The translations under genes were made by a program, and so were the position numbers. This document shows, in pieces, positions 5,729 through 6,168 of a stretch of DNA of 6,168 nucleotides. Under the pieces are notes generated by a model, which ran no database searches, had not been told where the DNA came from, and saw nothing but the letters and a program-made list of their open reading frames with translations. Location of the stretch: NCBI GenBank assembly GCA_027038155.1, contig JALVXW010000330.1, positions 1 through 6,168 on the forward strand, read 5' to 3'. Each line of letters starts with the position of its first letter. The stretch's first letter is position 1. The stretch is from Sulfurovum sp. GTDB taxonomy: Bacteria > Campylobacterota > Campylobacteria > Campylobacterales > Sulfurovaceae.

Positions 5729-6168
5729 CTATCTATAAACACCTCATCACTCTTAAGCGGTAAAGTAGCGTTATCCAGTTTTTCTTGCACACTGTCTAAT
5801 TTGACATTAATATATGACATAACATCTTCAAGCAATACATGACCTTCTTTAATAGCAGTCACATACTCTCTATTTTTTAAAGGAAAAGTGATAAATTGTT
5901 CATCTAATAACTCTTCAACCTCATCTATCACTCTAACAGCATGGGAGAGGGCTTTATAGTCTACACCTTTAGAGGCATCTCTTGTACGATGCCCAAACTG
6001 CTCTTCCATCTCTTCTATAAGTTTACTAAAGTACCCTACACTTACAGAACCAGCAAAGCGTTTACCTAGCAGTTCAACATAGCGTCCCTCTTTGTATGCT
6101 TGGTTGCCTCTAGCGATAGAGGCTTTGATGAATTTAACATATTTAAATGACTCAGTTTGAAATATCTG
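5701..6168 (-). CDS. Nucleotidyltransferase of the RlaP/COG3541 type, C-terminal part (5' end outside window)
   Basis: The frame is open from the right edge to TAA at 5703-5701, giving 155 C-terminal residues. The ATG at 6009 is internal, since the frame continues upstream with YVKFIKASIARGNQAYKEGR and GKRFAGSVSVGYFSKLIEE. The stretch GHRTRDASKGVDYKALSHAVRVIDEVEELL, followed by FITFPLKNREYVTAIKEGHV, matches the conserved C-terminal half of the predicted DNA-polymerase-beta-superfamily nucleotidyltransferases that include RlaP (linked to RNA repair) and phage T4 NrdC.11. The catalytic GS...DxD part would lie outside the window, so activity cannot be judged. Family members are thought to transfer nucleotides, perhaps to RNA ends, but substrates are mostly unproven. 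The final residues (FIDRLILDLVEK in part) overlap the barrel relic in another frame. No terminator is visible after the stop. Confidence 0.75.
   Translation of the reverse strand, partial: QIFQTESFKYVKFIKASIARGNQAYKEGRYVELLGKRFAGSVSVGYFSKLIEEMEEQFGHRTRDASKGVDYKALSHAVRVIDEVEELLDEQFITFPLKNREYVTAIKEGHVLLEDVMSYINVKLDSVQEKLDNATLPLKSDEVFIDRLILDLVEK

Overview
The window looks like a chromosomal segment of a Campylobacterota bacterium, most likely of the Sulfurovum/Sulfurimonas type. This is inferred from the AT-rich coding style, the short intergenic gaps and the protein families present. It is not proven from this window alone.

Layout. (i) 1-291 (+) is the 3' end of an LptF/LptG-family lipopolysaccharide export permease, cut by the left edge. 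(ii) 416-1291 (+) encodes an exported protein with a bacterial Ig-like (BIG2-type) domain, a canonical EF-hand-like calcium loop and an AT-rich C-terminal part of unknown function. It has its own extended -10 promoter. (iii) 1305-1364 is a perfect 26-bp inverted repeat between two convergent genes. (iv) 1387-4863 (-) is a tightly coupled four-gene pqi operon in the order pqiA1, pqiA2, pqiB, pqiC. The PqiA module is split into two single-domain proteins, and every junction is a stop/start overlap (ATGA or TAATG). (v) 4864-4897 is a divergent promoter region centred on a perfect 16-bp palindrome that contains a TATAAT on each strand. The pqi promoter predicted here would give a leaderless message. 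(vi) 4898-5584 (+) encodes a short, divergent protein of the diacylglycerol/lipid kinase family. (vii) 5603-5728 (-) holds what looks like the C-terminal relic of an outer-membrane beta-barrel protein. (viii) 5701-6168 (-) is the C-terminal part of a nucleotidyltransferase of the RlaP/COG3541 type, cut by the right edge.

How it fits together. Most of the window concerns the cell envelope. LptF/G moves LPS. PqiA1/A2/B/C should form an inner-membrane-to-outer-membrane lipid conduit: PqiA in the inner membrane, the three-MCE PqiB tunnel across the periplasm, and the PqiC lipoprotein at the outer membrane. The divergently transcribed lipid-kinase-like gene shares the pqi control region. The nucleotidyltransferase and the barrel relic look like a separate unit, with a possible rearrangement junction where they meet.

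The genes themselves belong to known families. I see no clearly new multi-gene system. The least ordinary signals are the leaderless divergent promoter palindrome, the long perfect hairpin, the beta-barrel relic, and the atypical lipid-kinase-like protein paired with pqi.
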